Part shown: piece after piece, positions 1 through 5,992 of the stretch
How positions within the stretch are numbered: position 1 is the first letter of the stretch
Layout: each line of letters opens with the position of its first letter
DNA from: Proteobacteria bacterium HN_bin10
GTDB taxonomy: Bacteria > Pseudomonadota > Alphaproteobacteria > Caulobacterales > Aquidulcibacteraceae
Direction: 5' to 3'
Assembly (NCBI GenBank): GCA_002083515.1
Contig: LWDN01000015.1
Coordinates: 1-14,531 of the forward strand
Length of the DNA: 14,531 bases
Notes under the pieces: model-generated
The model's input: the letters and a program-made list of their open reading frames with translations, nothing else
Told to the model about the DNA's origin: nothing
Database searches by the model: none
Translations under genes and position numbers: made by a program

Positions 1-1411
1 CGCCAGGGCCGGCGAGTTCGGCGTTGGCCCCGCCGCGCCTCAGACCGCCGACCAGCGGACGCAACACGAAGAACACGAACGCCAGCGCCGCGATCAGCGC
101 CGCGACGATCTCGACAATGCGCATGACGTCGAGATTGCCCAGGAAGGCGAACATGCCAGGCGATTGCGCCTCGACCGCCGCCGCCGTGCGGGCGAATTGC
201 GTGTTGACGACCTCGACGACATCGCCGCGCTCCTGGTTGAAGCCGACGGCCGAGCGCACCAACGCCGTCAGCCGCTGCATCTCTTCTTCAGTGCGCGGCG
301 TGTAGGTCGGCGCGGCGTCGCCTTCGCCGGGCGTCAGCGTCCCGTCGACAGCGACCGCAACCGATAGCCGGCGGACGCGGCCGCCTTCGCTGATCTCGGT
401 GCGCGTGGTGTTGGAGATTTCGTAATTGATGGTTTCCTGGCTCGATTCATTGCCTGCCGGGCCGCTGTTCGAGCCCGTGGTGCGGCTGGCGTCGGGTACG
501 TTCGCGCCGGCGGTCGAGCTGCCGCCATTGCTCGGCGACGAGGACGTTTCCTCGGTCGACGACGTGGAGCGCACGACACGGCCTTCCGGATCGAAGGTCT
601 GCGTGGTCGAGCTGATGCGGTTGAAGTCCATTTCCGCGGTGACCTGCACGCGCGCGTTGCCCTGACCGACGACGCCTTCGACAATATCGGTGACGGTGCG
701 GCGGATGCGTTCCTCGGTGGCGACTTGACGGGCGTCGATGCCTTCGGCGGCGGCGTCTTCGCCGCTGGCGGCGGCGGCCAGCAGGCGGCCGGTTTCGTCG
801 AGAATGGTGACGCGGTTGGCGCTCAAGCCCGGCGTGGCGCTCGCCACCAGATTACGGATGGCGCGCACCTGGCCCGAGGTCAGCTCGTCGCGGCGCAGCT
901 GAATGACGATCGAGGCCGAAGGCTGCTCGGCGTCGCGCGCGAACAATTGCCGCTCCGGCAACACCAGATGCACGCGCGCCGACGCGACGCCGTCGAGGGA
1001 AGCGATGGTGCGCGCCAGTTCGCCCTCGAGCGCGCGCAGGCGATTGATGTTCTGCTGGAACTGGGTCTGCCCGAGCGCGTCGGGCTCGTCGAAAATCTCG
1101 TAGCCGATCGAACCGCGCGAAGGCAGGCCCTCGGCCGACAGCATCATCCGCGCGTCGAGCACGCGCGAACGCGGCACGTAGATGGAGCCGCCGTCGCCGC
1201 GCAGCTCGTAGGGAATATCGGCTTGCTCGAGCCGCTGGGTGATTTCGGCGGCTTCGCGGGTCTCGACGCCAGCGAACAAGAGCGCGTTGGCCTCGCCGCC
1301 GATGCGGAACACCAGCGTGAACAGCAGGGCGGCCACCACCGCGGCGATGCCCAAGGCCGCGAACAAGCGCGTCGGCCCTGCCTTCAATAGGAGTTGAGTG
1401 AACCCGTTCAC
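1..1411 (-). CDS. fliF: Flagellar MS-ring protein FliF, 3' end cut by window edge
   Basis: FliF polymerises into the MS ring, the inner-membrane base of the flagellum that houses the export gate and carries the FliG rotor ring. Reading the minus strand from a GTG at 1411 gives about 470 uninterrupted codons. A transmembrane segment lies near residues 16-36 (LFAALGIAAVVAALLFTLVF). It is followed by the ring-building region with family-typical stretches such as LFAGVE, RLEQADIPYEL, MLSAEGLPSRGSIGYEIFD and ASARVHLVLPER. After a Ser/Gly/Asn-rich variable loop (about residues 285-330) comes NYEISNTTR, and a second membrane segment (VEIVAALIAALAFVFFVL) sits near residue 440. FliF proteins are usually about 530-560 residues, so the C-terminal tail that binds FliG lies outside the window. 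The GTG start is supported by an AGAGGGAC ribosome site about 5 bases upstream; the next in-frame ATG lies within the conserved region. Identity is secure; the start is very likely. Confidence 0.95.
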   Translation of the reverse strand, partial: MNGFTQLLLKAGPTRLFAALGIAAVVAALLFTLVFRIGGEANALLFAGVETREAAEITQRLEQADIPYELRGDGGSIYVPRSRVLDARMMLSAEGLPSRGSIGYEIFDEPDALGQTQFQQNINRLRALEGELARTIASLDGVASARVHLVLPERQLFARDAEQPSASIVIQLRRDELTSGQVRAIRNLVASATPGLSANRVTILDETGRLLAAAASGEDAAAEGIDARQVATEERIRRTVTDIVEGVVGQGNARVQVTAEMDFNRISSTTQTFDPEGRVVRSTSSTEETSSSPSNGGSSTAGANVPDASRTTGSNSGPAGNESSQETINYEISNTTRTEISEGGRVRRLSVAVAVDGTLTPGEGDAAPTYTPRTEEEMQRLTALVRSAVGFNQERGDVVEVVNTQFARTAAAVEAQSPGMFAFLGNLDVMRIVEIVAALIAALAFVFFVLRPLVGGLRRGGANAELAGPG

Positions 1412-1483
1412 GCCGTCCCTCTGCACGCACGGCGAGCGCTGCCCAGGATCAGCGTTCGAGAATCACTGGGCAAATCTCACCGG

Positions 1484-1500
1484 TCGGCAGAAATTGCCCG
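1484..1500. promoter_or_regulatory. FlbD-like (ftr-like) inverted repeat in the fliF promoter
   Basis: Seen: an imperfect palindrome with arms GGCA (1486-1489) and TGCC (1495-1498) separated by 5 bases. The same GGCA-N5-TGCC core occurs twice in the fliK/flgK control region of this window. In Caulobacter, FlbD binds ftr sites and represses fliF while activating sigma-54 flagellar promoters. If the CtrA-like box at 1509-1523 covers the -35 region, this site would overlap the -10 region, which suits a repressor. The function is inferred from motif sharing and position. Confidence 0.5.
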
Positions 1501-1508
1501 GTCGGACG

Positions 1509-1523
1509 TGAAACAACCGTTAA
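1509..1523 (-). promoter_or_regulatory. CtrA-box-like site upstream of fliF
   Basis: On the minus strand this reads TTAA-CGGTTGT-TTCA, matching the CtrA consensus TTAA-N7-TTAA at 7 of 8 positions with exact 7-base spacing, and followed by C as in many CtrA sites. It lies about 100 bases upstream of the fliF start codon. In Caulobacter, fliF is a class II gene activated directly by CtrA. The match is visible; binding is inferred. Confidence 0.5.
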
Positions 1524-1532
1524 CCACGTTGT

Positions 1533-1622
1533 TTGGACCGCCGGCGCCCTCGCCGGCGACAATGCCACCCGCATCAACAGGTGCTGCGGGGTTCCACGCC
1601 GGCGAGGGCGCCGGCGATCCAA
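1533..1622. repeat. REP/BIME-like paired palindromic repeat
   Basis: Two 27-base arms headed TTGGA face each other around a 36-base spacer and differ at only a couple of positions. Each arm is itself a hairpin: stem CGCCGGCG 1539-1546/1551-1558 with a CCCT loop, and stem CGCCGGCG 1597-1604/1609-1616 with an AGGG loop. The first 20 bases of the left arm recur at the right end of the window (14512-14531). Paired head-to-head palindromes in an intergenic gap, with copies elsewhere, are typical of bacterial interspersed mosaic elements. It lies between the sciP terminator and the fliF promoter. Confidence 0.75.
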
Positions 1623-1630
1623 GAAACGCG

Positions 1631-1665
1631 CGAAAGCCCCCGCCGGGGAGGAGCGGGGGCTTTCG
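1631..1665 (-). terminator. Strong hairpin terminator downstream of sciP
   Basis: A perfect 13-bp stem, CGAAAGCCCCCGC (1631-1643) with GCGGGGGCTTTCG (1653-1665), encloses a 9-base loop. The outer base pairs are A-T rich (AAAG/CTTT) and the stem core is pure G-C, the usual form of an intrinsic terminator that can work in both directions. It begins 46 bases past the sciP stop codon and would separate sciP transcription from fliF. Confidence 0.75.
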
Positions 1666-1710
1666 AAAGCCTTGGTTTAGCGACCTGTCGCCCAGCGGGC
1701 GCGGCGTCGG

Positions 1711-1995
1711 TTAGACGCCGGGCGCGCCGCGATAGTGCTGGATGCGCGTGGTGCGCAAGCCAGGGAGGCCGTGCTTCTCGATCGACTTGCGCCAGCCATC
1801 GAATTCCTCTTCTGAGAGGCCATAACGCTGGCAAGCGTCTTCCATCGTCAGCAGGCCGCCGCGAACCGCAGCGACAACTTCCGCTTTGCGGCGGATGACC
1901 CAACGGGTCGTGCCGGCCGGCGGCAGATCGTCCAAAGTGAGGGGATTCCCATCGGGACCCATCACCACCCCATCATATCGGCGTTGCTTCTGCAT
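1711..1995 (-). CDS. sciP: CtrA inhibitor SciP (DUF1153 family)
   Basis: This 94-residue protein matches the DUF1153/SciP family. In Caulobacter, SciP binds CtrA, and possibly DNA, and blocks CtrA-dependent transcription late in the cell cycle, including that of early flagellar genes. The N-terminus (RRYDGVVMGPDGNPLTLDDLPP) is the conserved family signature. Residues about 35-76 (RRKAEVVAAVRGGLLTMEDACQRYGLSEEEFDGWR and following) form a helix-turn-helix with the family's YGLS and W residues, and the tail is basic. The start has an AAGGAG ribosome site 8 bases upstream. The gene sits between flgE and fliF, as I recall it does in Caulobacter. It has its own upstream gap with a CtrA-like box and a hairpin terminator downstream, so it is probably a single-gene transcript. 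Identity is very likely. Confidence 0.93.
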   Translation of the reverse strand: MQKQRRYDGVVMGPDGNPLTLDDLPPAGTTRWVIRRKAEVVAAVRGGLLTMEDACQRYGLSEEEFDGWRKSIEKHGLPGLRTTRIQHYRGAPGV

Positions 1996-2038
1996 GCGCC
2001 TTTCTCCTTCTTGAGCCTCCGATGATAACTCGGATCGC

Positions 2039-2053
2039 TAAAGAAACGGCTAA
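2039..2053 (-). promoter_or_regulatory. CtrA-box-like site upstream of sciP
   Basis: The minus strand reads TTAG-CCGTTTC-TTTA, which is 3 of 4 matches in each half of TTAA-N7-TTAA with exact spacing. It lies 44-58 bases upstream of the sciP start, at a distance that would cover the -35 region of a short-leader transcript. CtrA activating its own inhibitor is known in Caulobacter. The match is imperfect, so this is moderate evidence. Confidence 0.4.
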
Positions 2054-2098
2054 GACGCGTGGCCGTAATCGGCGCAGAAACCTGTGCCGGATTAGAAC

Positions 2099-2115
2099 AT
2101 GAGTCTCTTACTCAT
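2099..2115. repeat. Short inverted repeat in the flgE-sciP gap
   Basis: Perfect 6-bp arms ATGAGT (2099-2104) and ACTCAT (2110-2115) with a 5-base spacer, 24 bases past the flgE stop. It could be an operator or a weak hairpin at the end of the hook operon. It lacks a T-run, so it does not look like a standard terminator. Confidence 0.35.
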
Positions 2116-2138
2116 TACTTACCCGATGCGCGCTCGCT

Positions 2139-3479
2139 TTAGCGCTTGATGCGCAACAGCTCCTCCAGCATTTCGTCCGCCGTGGTGATGATGCGCGACG
2201 AAGCCGAGTAGGCGCGCTGTGTCGTGATCAGGCTGGTGAACTCGGCGGCGAGATCGACGTTCGAAGCTTCCAGCGCGCCCGAAACGATGCGGCCGGCCCC
2301 GCCCGCGTTCGAGGCGTTGATGTTGTAGAGGCCCGACTCCAGGGTGGTGCGGAAGGCGCCGCCTTGATCGGCTTTCAGGCCGTTGGGGTTCAGGAACGTC
2401 GCCAGCGGGATCTGGTAGAGCGCGCGGGCGCGGCCGTTGGAGAATTGCGCCGTCAGCATGCCGTCGCCCTCGAGCACCAGGCCGACGAGGTCGCCCGGCG
2501 GCACGCCGTCCGCCGTCACCGAGGTGACGCCGAAGCTGTTGGCGAACTGGGTCATGCCGGTGGTGAGGTCGAGCGTCACCGGCTGGTCGGCGGCGCCGGT
2601 CGACGTGGCCCAGTCGATATTGAAGGCGGCGTTGATGTTCTGGACGGTCGAGGCGGTGCCGTGGCCGGCGACGCCGGCGACGGTGCCGTCGGTGTTGAAG
2701 GTGAGGATGCCGGCCGCGAGCACGCCGCCATTGGCGCCGCCGCCGGTGATATTGGAGTTGGGACGCGCATAGGCCTCCACCCGCCACGTGTTCGGTCCTG
2801 TCTTGAGGAAGCCGAATGCGATCGTGCGCGGCGCGCCCAGGCTGTCGTAGATTTCGAGCGAGCTTTCGAAGTGCGGCGTGATCGTCCCCATCGCCAGATC
2901 GCCAACGTCGTAGGCGCCCTGCGCGTTGGCGTAATCGGCCTGACCCGAATTCAGGTTCGCATTGAGGCCGACATTCGCGGTGGGCTCCGCCAGACCGCCG
3001 ACGCCGGATATGTTCACCGGCTCGATTGCGGAGAGGGACGTGGGGGAGGAGGTGATGCTGCCGTCGCTGCCGACCGGCCAGCCTTGCAGGAACAGGCCCT
3101 GCGCGTTGACCATGTAGCCGTCGGCGTCGATGGTGAAGGAACCCGCGCGGGTGAACAGCACGCTGCCGCCGTTGGACAGCTGCTGGTTGTTCGTCGACAC
3201 GATGAAGAAGCCGTCGCCCGAGATGGCAAGGTCGGTGGTCGAGCGCGATTGTTCGAGCGAGCCCTGCAGCGAAATCTGCTGGCGCGTCAGCGGCAGCACG
3301 CCGCCGGCATTGTAGGTGGTGTTCGAATTCTGCGCATTGACCAGCGCGCTGAAATCGACGCTGCCGCGCTTGTAGCCGACCGTGTTGACGTTGGCGATGT
3401 TGTCGGAAATGACGGCAAGCGCGCTTGAATTGGCGGTGAGGCCAGAAACGCCCGCGCGCAAGGCGGTGTAGATCGACAT
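2139..3479 (-). CDS. flgE: Flagellar hook protein FlgE
   Basis: FlgE is the structural subunit of the flagellar hook, the curved universal joint outside the outer membrane. The 446-residue product starts MSIYTALRAGVSGL, the usual FlgE opening, followed by the rod/hook signature NIANVNTVGYKRGSVDFSAL (residues about 28-47). The FlgE-specific DLAISGDGFFIV and TRAGSFTIDADGYMVN follow. The middle is the variable hook domain, and the C-terminus has the conserved block GALEASNVDLAAEFTSLITTQRAYSASSRIITTADEMLEEL. An ATG 15 bases further up (3494) is in frame but has no ribosome site; the chosen ATG is preceded by CTGGGACAC and fits the family N-terminus. It lies downstream of flgD with a gap of 116 bases and is probably expressed from the fliK sigma-54 promoter. 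Both terminal helices needed for hook polymerisation are intact. Confidence 0.96.
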   Translation of the reverse strand: MSIYTALRAGVSGLTANSSALAVISDNIANVNTVGYKRGSVDFSALVNAQNSNTTYNAGGVLPLTRQQISLQGSLEQSRSTTDLAISGDGFFIVSTNNQQLSNGGSVLFTRAGSFTIDADGYMVNAQGLFLQGWPVGSDGSITSSPTSLSAIEPVNISGVGGLAEPTANVGLNANLNSGQADYANAQGAYDVGDLAMGTITPHFESSLEIYDSLGAPRTIAFGFLKTGPNTWRVEAYARPNSNITGGGANGGVLAAGILTFNTDGTVAGVAGHGTASTVQNINAAFNIDWATSTGAADQPVTLDLTTGMTQFANSFGVTSVTADGVPPGDLVGLVLEGDGMLTAQFSNGRARALYQIPLATFLNPNGLKADQGGAFRTTLESGLYNINASNAGGAGRIVSGALEASNVDLAAEFTSLITTQRAYSASSRIITTADEMLEELLRIKR

Positions 3480-3567
3480 GTGTCCCAGCTCCATCGCCGC
3501 GTGCGTCCCACCGAACGCGGCAAAAGGGTTTCAGTTACGGATGGAGCGCTTCTGCGCGTAGTCAATA

Positions 3568-3588
3568 GCGTCCGCATTCGGCGGACGC
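3568..3588. repeat. Hairpin between flgD and flgE
   Basis: A perfect 8-bp inverted repeat, GCGTCCGC (3568-3575) with GCGGACGC (3581-3588), encloses a 5-base loop and begins 8 bases past the flgD stop. No T-run follows it in the direction of transcription. It could attenuate, or protect and set a processing point, between flgD and the much more abundantly needed flgE. That role is inference. Confidence 0.45.
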
Positions 3589-3595
3589 GTTGTGT

Positions 3596-4255
3596 TTAGC
3601 CGTTGTCCAGCACGGACCGGATCGAACCCAGCGCGCGCGTGCCCGACGGCGTGATGACGACAGGCGAGTCTCCGGTGAAATCTACGCCCATGATGGTTTC
3701 GCGAACCGAAATCGTCGGCGCGATCCGCTCGCCGTCGGCCCCGGTCGCTTCGATCGAAATCTGGTAGACGCCGTCGCTGGCGGTCGAGCCGTCGGACTTG
3801 ACGCCGTTCCAGCTGAACAGATGTTCGCCGCCGGTGTTGGGCGCCGTCGTCGTCTCGTAGACGACGCGTCCGGACATGTCCTTGACCTTGATGGTCATCG
3901 ACGACGCGTTCTCGGGCAGACGATAGGCCCAATTGGCTTGCCCGCCGGCTAGGTAGGTTTCATCCGCCTCGATGATGGCGTCTTTGCCGAGATAGGAGAG
4001 GGCGGCGCCTGCGGCCGCGGCCTGATATTGCTGCGCCAAGCCTTCCAGTTCCTCGTTGGTGCGGATTTGCTGCTCGACTTGGCTGAACTGCACCAATTGC
4101 TGGGTGAATTGCGTCGAATCCATCGGCGCCAGCGGATCCTGGTTTTGCAGCTGCGCCGTCAGCAGCACCAGGAATGTGTCGTAATTGTCCGAGAGCCGCG
4201 TGCGGGCGCTGGGCTCGCCGCTGTTCACGACCGGATCGATGGCGCCGATGGGCAT
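3596..4255 (-). CDS. flgD: Flagellar hook-capping / assembly protein FlgD
   Basis: FlgD forms the temporary cap at the growing hook tip that guides FlgE subunits into place. The 219-residue product has the conserved N-terminal block near residues 24-65: DNYDTFLVLLTAQLQNQDPL, then APMDSTQFTQQLVQFSQVEQQ. It is followed by the FlgD Tudor-like/Ig-like region, WAYRLPENASSMTIKVKDMSGRVVYE and FSWNGVKSDGSTASDGVYQISIEA. The length is normal for the family. It starts 12 bases after the fliK stop, and its AAAGGACGAG ribosome site overlaps that stop codon, so translation is likely coupled to fliK. It belongs to the hook operon fliK-flgD-flgE. Confidence 0.95.
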   Translation of the reverse strand: MPIGAIDPVVNSGEPSARTRLSDNYDTFLVLLTAQLQNQDPLAPMDSTQFTQQLVQFSQVEQQIRTNEELEGLAQQYQAAAAGAALSYLGKDAIIEADETYLAGGQANWAYRLPENASSMTIKVKDMSGRVVYETTTAPNTGGEHLFSWNGVKSDGSTASDGVYQISIEATGADGERIAPTISVRETIMGVDFTGDSPVVITPSGTRALGSIRSVLDNG

Positions 4256-4267
4256 TGATCTCGTCCT

Positions 4268-5620
4268 TTAAACCATCATGTCCACGCGCACGCCGCGCCA
4301 ACGCTCGAATCCGATCGGGCGCGCCGTCTGCGTTTGTGTTTGTTGCTGCTGCGCGGTCTCGCCGCCGCCGCGGTTCGCAGCGCCTTCGGACTCTTGCGCG
4401 TCGTCGCCGCGCGCGCCTTGGCGCAGATCGAAGGAGAGGCCGCTGTCGCTGAGTTGCAATCCGGCCGACTGAAGCTGCGCCTCGAGTTCGCGCGCATGGC
4501 GGGCGAGTTCGGTCAGCGCTTGCGGGCTGTCGGCGGCGATCACGGCGGTGACGCGATGATCGCGGCTTACTTCCATGCGCACTTCGACGCGCCCGAGTTC
4601 CGGCGGATCGAGCCGCAATTCGAAACTGGTCGCGCCGCCGTCGAAGCGGCGGATGATCTCGCGCGCCACTTGCGCCGCGGCGGGCGCCGCGCGATGGGCG
4701 CCGGCGTCAGTCGCGGTGTGCTGAACATGCGTGCTGGCGTGCGAACCGAGGCTCGTTGTCGATAACTGCGGCTGCTGCGGCAAGCTTTGCGCTGGATCCA
4801 ATGTCGGCGCGGGCGTCGGCGTTTTTGAGGATGTTGGCGCCGGTTCGCTGGCGATCGCACCGGCTGCGACAGGCTTTGCAGGCTTGGCGGGCGCGGCGCG
4901 CACGGGCGCGAACTCAGGCGCAGGCTTGGTTTCGAGCGCCGGCTTATTGAGTGCGCGCGGCTGCGTCGCGACGATAGATGGCGGCATCGGCGCCGTCGCG
5001 GCGGCGAGCGCCTGTTGCATCGGCGCTGGAAGAGTCTGGGACGCAGCGAGAACGGGCGGCGGCGCCGGCTGCGGCGCAGCGGCGTTGGCCTGAGTCGAGT
5101 TCGCCGGCGCCGGGTTCGTTGGCGCTGCGTGCGTTGGGGCGGGGGTCTGCGGCGGTGTTGCTGGCTTAACGTTCTCCGGCTTCGTCGCCGCCGGTGCGGC
5201 GGGTTTCGCTGGAGACGCGTTCGTTTGCGCCGGTTGCGCCGCGACCGCGGGGAGGGTGGGCGCAGCCGCAGGGGCCAATTCGCCGGCCGCGTTCGCGTTC
5301 GGCGTCGCCGGCGCCGAAGTGATCGGCGTTTCGGCCGCCATTGCAGGCGCAGTCAGCGCCGGTGCGATTTGAAGTACAACAGGTTGAGGCGGAACCGGTG
5401 CGCCTAGGAGCACGGCCCCTTCGGCCGCTTGTTCCGTCGACCCGGATTCAGGTTTGGCGTCGGAGGCGACCGGAGATTTGGGACGCGGCTCGGCGGTCGC
5501 CGCTTCGAGGTGATCGTCGAACGAAGGCCCATCCTGAGCGCCATCCTGTGCCGCACTCGCCCGCGCTGCGCGCGGCGGCGGTGCGAAGGCGTCCATGACG
5601 GGCTCGGCCGCGAAGTCCAT
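4268..5620 (-). CDS. fliK: Flagellar hook-length control protein FliK
   Basis: FliK is a secreted molecular ruler that measures the hook and switches export from hook to filament subunits. The 450-residue product has a long, low-complexity Ala/Pro-rich N-terminal and middle part (residues about 60-300), as expected for the ruler segment. A compact C-terminal Flg_hook domain (about residues 320-410) reads REIIRRFDGGATSFELRLDP, then PELGRVEVRMEV, AVIAADSPQALTELARHARELEAQL and GLSFDLRQG. The LRLDPPELGRVEV motif is diagnostic. A Gln/Thr-rich tail (QQQQTQTQT) follows. The start has a GGGGGA ribosome site and lies about 41 bases downstream of the predicted sigma-54 transcription start. It is the first gene of the hook operon. 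The ruler region evolves fast, so the identity rests on the C-terminal domain and on context. Confidence 0.93.
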   Translation of the reverse strand: MDFAAEPVMDAFAPPPRAARASAAQDGAQDGPSFDDHLEAATAEPRPKSPVASDAKPESGSTEQAAEGAVLLGAPVPPQPVVLQIAPALTAPAMAAETPITSAPATPNANAAGELAPAAAPTLPAVAAQPAQTNASPAKPAAPAATKPENVKPATPPQTPAPTHAAPTNPAPANSTQANAAAPQPAPPPVLAASQTLPAPMQQALAAATAPMPPSIVATQPRALNKPALETKPAPEFAPVRAAPAKPAKPVAAGAIASEPAPTSSKTPTPAPTLDPAQSLPQQPQLSTTSLGSHASTHVQHTATDAGAHRAAPAAAQVAREIIRRFDGGATSFELRLDPPELGRVEVRMEVSRDHRVTAVIAADSPQALTELARHARELEAQLQSAGLQLSDSGLSFDLRQGARGDDAQESEGAANRGGGETAQQQQTQTQTARPIGFERWRGVRVDMMV

Positions 5621-5671
5621 TGGTCCCCCAGGCGGAACGCGGGTCCCTCGCGCTCCAGCCAGGCGTCCCGA

Positions 5672-5686
5672 GCAAACCCTGGGCCA
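5672..5686 (-). promoter_or_regulatory. Sigma-54 (-24/-12) promoter of the fliK-flgD-flgE operon
   Basis: The minus strand reads TGGCCC-AGGGT-TTGC, an exact match to the TGGCCC-N5-TTGC form typical of Caulobacter flagellar sigma-54 promoters. The invariant GG and GC have the required spacing. Transcription would start near 5661, leaving a leader of about 41 bases before the fliK ATG at 5620. Confidence 0.82.
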
Positions 5687-5697
5687 CGCCGTTCACC

Positions 5698-5730
5698 ATA
5701 ATAAAAGTCAATAAAAACAATCTCATAAGA
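5698..5730. promoter_or_regulatory. AT-rich block, possible IHF bending site
   Basis: About 27 of these 33 bases are A or T, in striking contrast to the GC-rich surroundings. The block lies between the fliK sigma-54 promoter (5672-5686) and the FlbD-like repeats at 5761-5799, where an IHF bend is expected in sigma-54 control regions. I did not find a clean match to the IHF consensus, so the assignment rests on composition and position. Confidence 0.4.
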
Positions 5731-5760
5731 TCTGACCAGCAGGCCGATGAGCGCCCGCAA

Positions 5761-5775
5761 CGGCAAATTTCGCCG
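5761..5775. promoter_or_regulatory. FlbD-like inverted repeat, about 107 bases upstream of fliK start site
   Basis: Arms CGGC (5761-5764) and GCCG (5772-5775) flank AAATTTC. The spacing differs slightly from the two better sites nearby. Its place about 107 bases upstream of the predicted fliK transcription start is right for an enhancer of a sigma-54 promoter. The sequence match is weaker than that of its neighbour. Confidence 0.35.
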
Positions 5776-5780
5776 CCCTG

Positions 5781-5799
5781 GCCGGCAGCTCTTGCCCAG
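5781..5799. promoter_or_regulatory. FlbD-like (ftr-like) site between the divergent promoters
   Basis: The core CCGGCA-GCTCT-TGCC (5782-5796) is identical over 15 bases to the core of the palindrome at 5945-5959, with a less perfect right flank. It lies just upstream of the flgK promoter and about 128 bases upstream of the fliK start site. The exact recurrence in one control region argues for a shared regulator, most likely FlbD. Confidence 0.55.
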
Positions 5800-5809
5800 C
5801 GATTAACCA

Positions 5810-5824
5810 TGGCGCCGGGCTTGC
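5810..5824 (+). promoter_or_regulatory. Sigma-54 (-24/-12) promoter of flgK-flgL
   Basis: TGGCGCC-GGGC-TTGC matches the sigma-54 consensus TGGCACG-N4-TTGC with the invariant GG and GC correctly spaced. It points towards flgK. Transcription would start near 5836, giving a leader of about 157 bases that contains the perfect palindrome at 5944-5962. Confidence 0.72.
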
Positions 5825-5943
5825 GTGGCCACGTGCCGGTGCTCCGCTCGCCGCTTCCGGCGCGCGCGCGGAGAATCAGGAGAAAAGCGCCTTGTTTCAG
5901 ACGCTTGAATGCGCCTCGCGCGCGCGGTGCGCGCCCGCCCCAG

Positions 5944-5962
5944 CCCGGCAGCTCTTGCCGGG
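5944..5962. promoter_or_regulatory. Perfect FlbD-like palindrome downstream of the flgK start site
   Basis: Arms CCCGGCA (5944-5950) and TGCCGGG (5956-5962) pair perfectly around GCTCT. The site lies roughly 108-126 bases downstream of the predicted flgK transcription start. In Caulobacter the divergent flaN (flgK) and flbG (hook operon) genes are known to use ftr elements located downstream of the start site. In RNA it would also form a stable hairpin 30 bases ahead of the flgK start codon. Confidence 0.6.
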
Positions 5963-5992
5963 CGCCGGGCGGGAATTGCCTGGAGCGCGCCC

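Noticed and set aside
852..1430. A 192-residue minus-strand frame overlapping fliF
   Set aside because: It is in a different frame from the clear FliF reading, which is open across the whole region and carries all the family motifs.
2364..3428. A 354-residue open frame on the plus strand opposite flgE
   Set aside because: It is an Arg/Gly/Val-rich shadow frame typical of GC-rich DNA, has no family motif, and the opposite strand is a complete FlgE.
3520..3534. A TTGC-type -12 element just upstream of flgE as a sigma-54 promoter
   Set aside because: On the minus strand the -24 position lacks the invariant GG, and few other bases match.
5803..5808. TTAACC beside the flgK promoter as a CtrA site
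   Set aside because: Only one half-site is present; the sequence 7 bases further on does not resemble TTAA.
5909..5992. Upstream in-frame ATG for flgK
   Set aside because: It would add 28 Arg/Ala/Pro-rich residues not seen in FlgK and bypass the GGAG site placed correctly for 5993.
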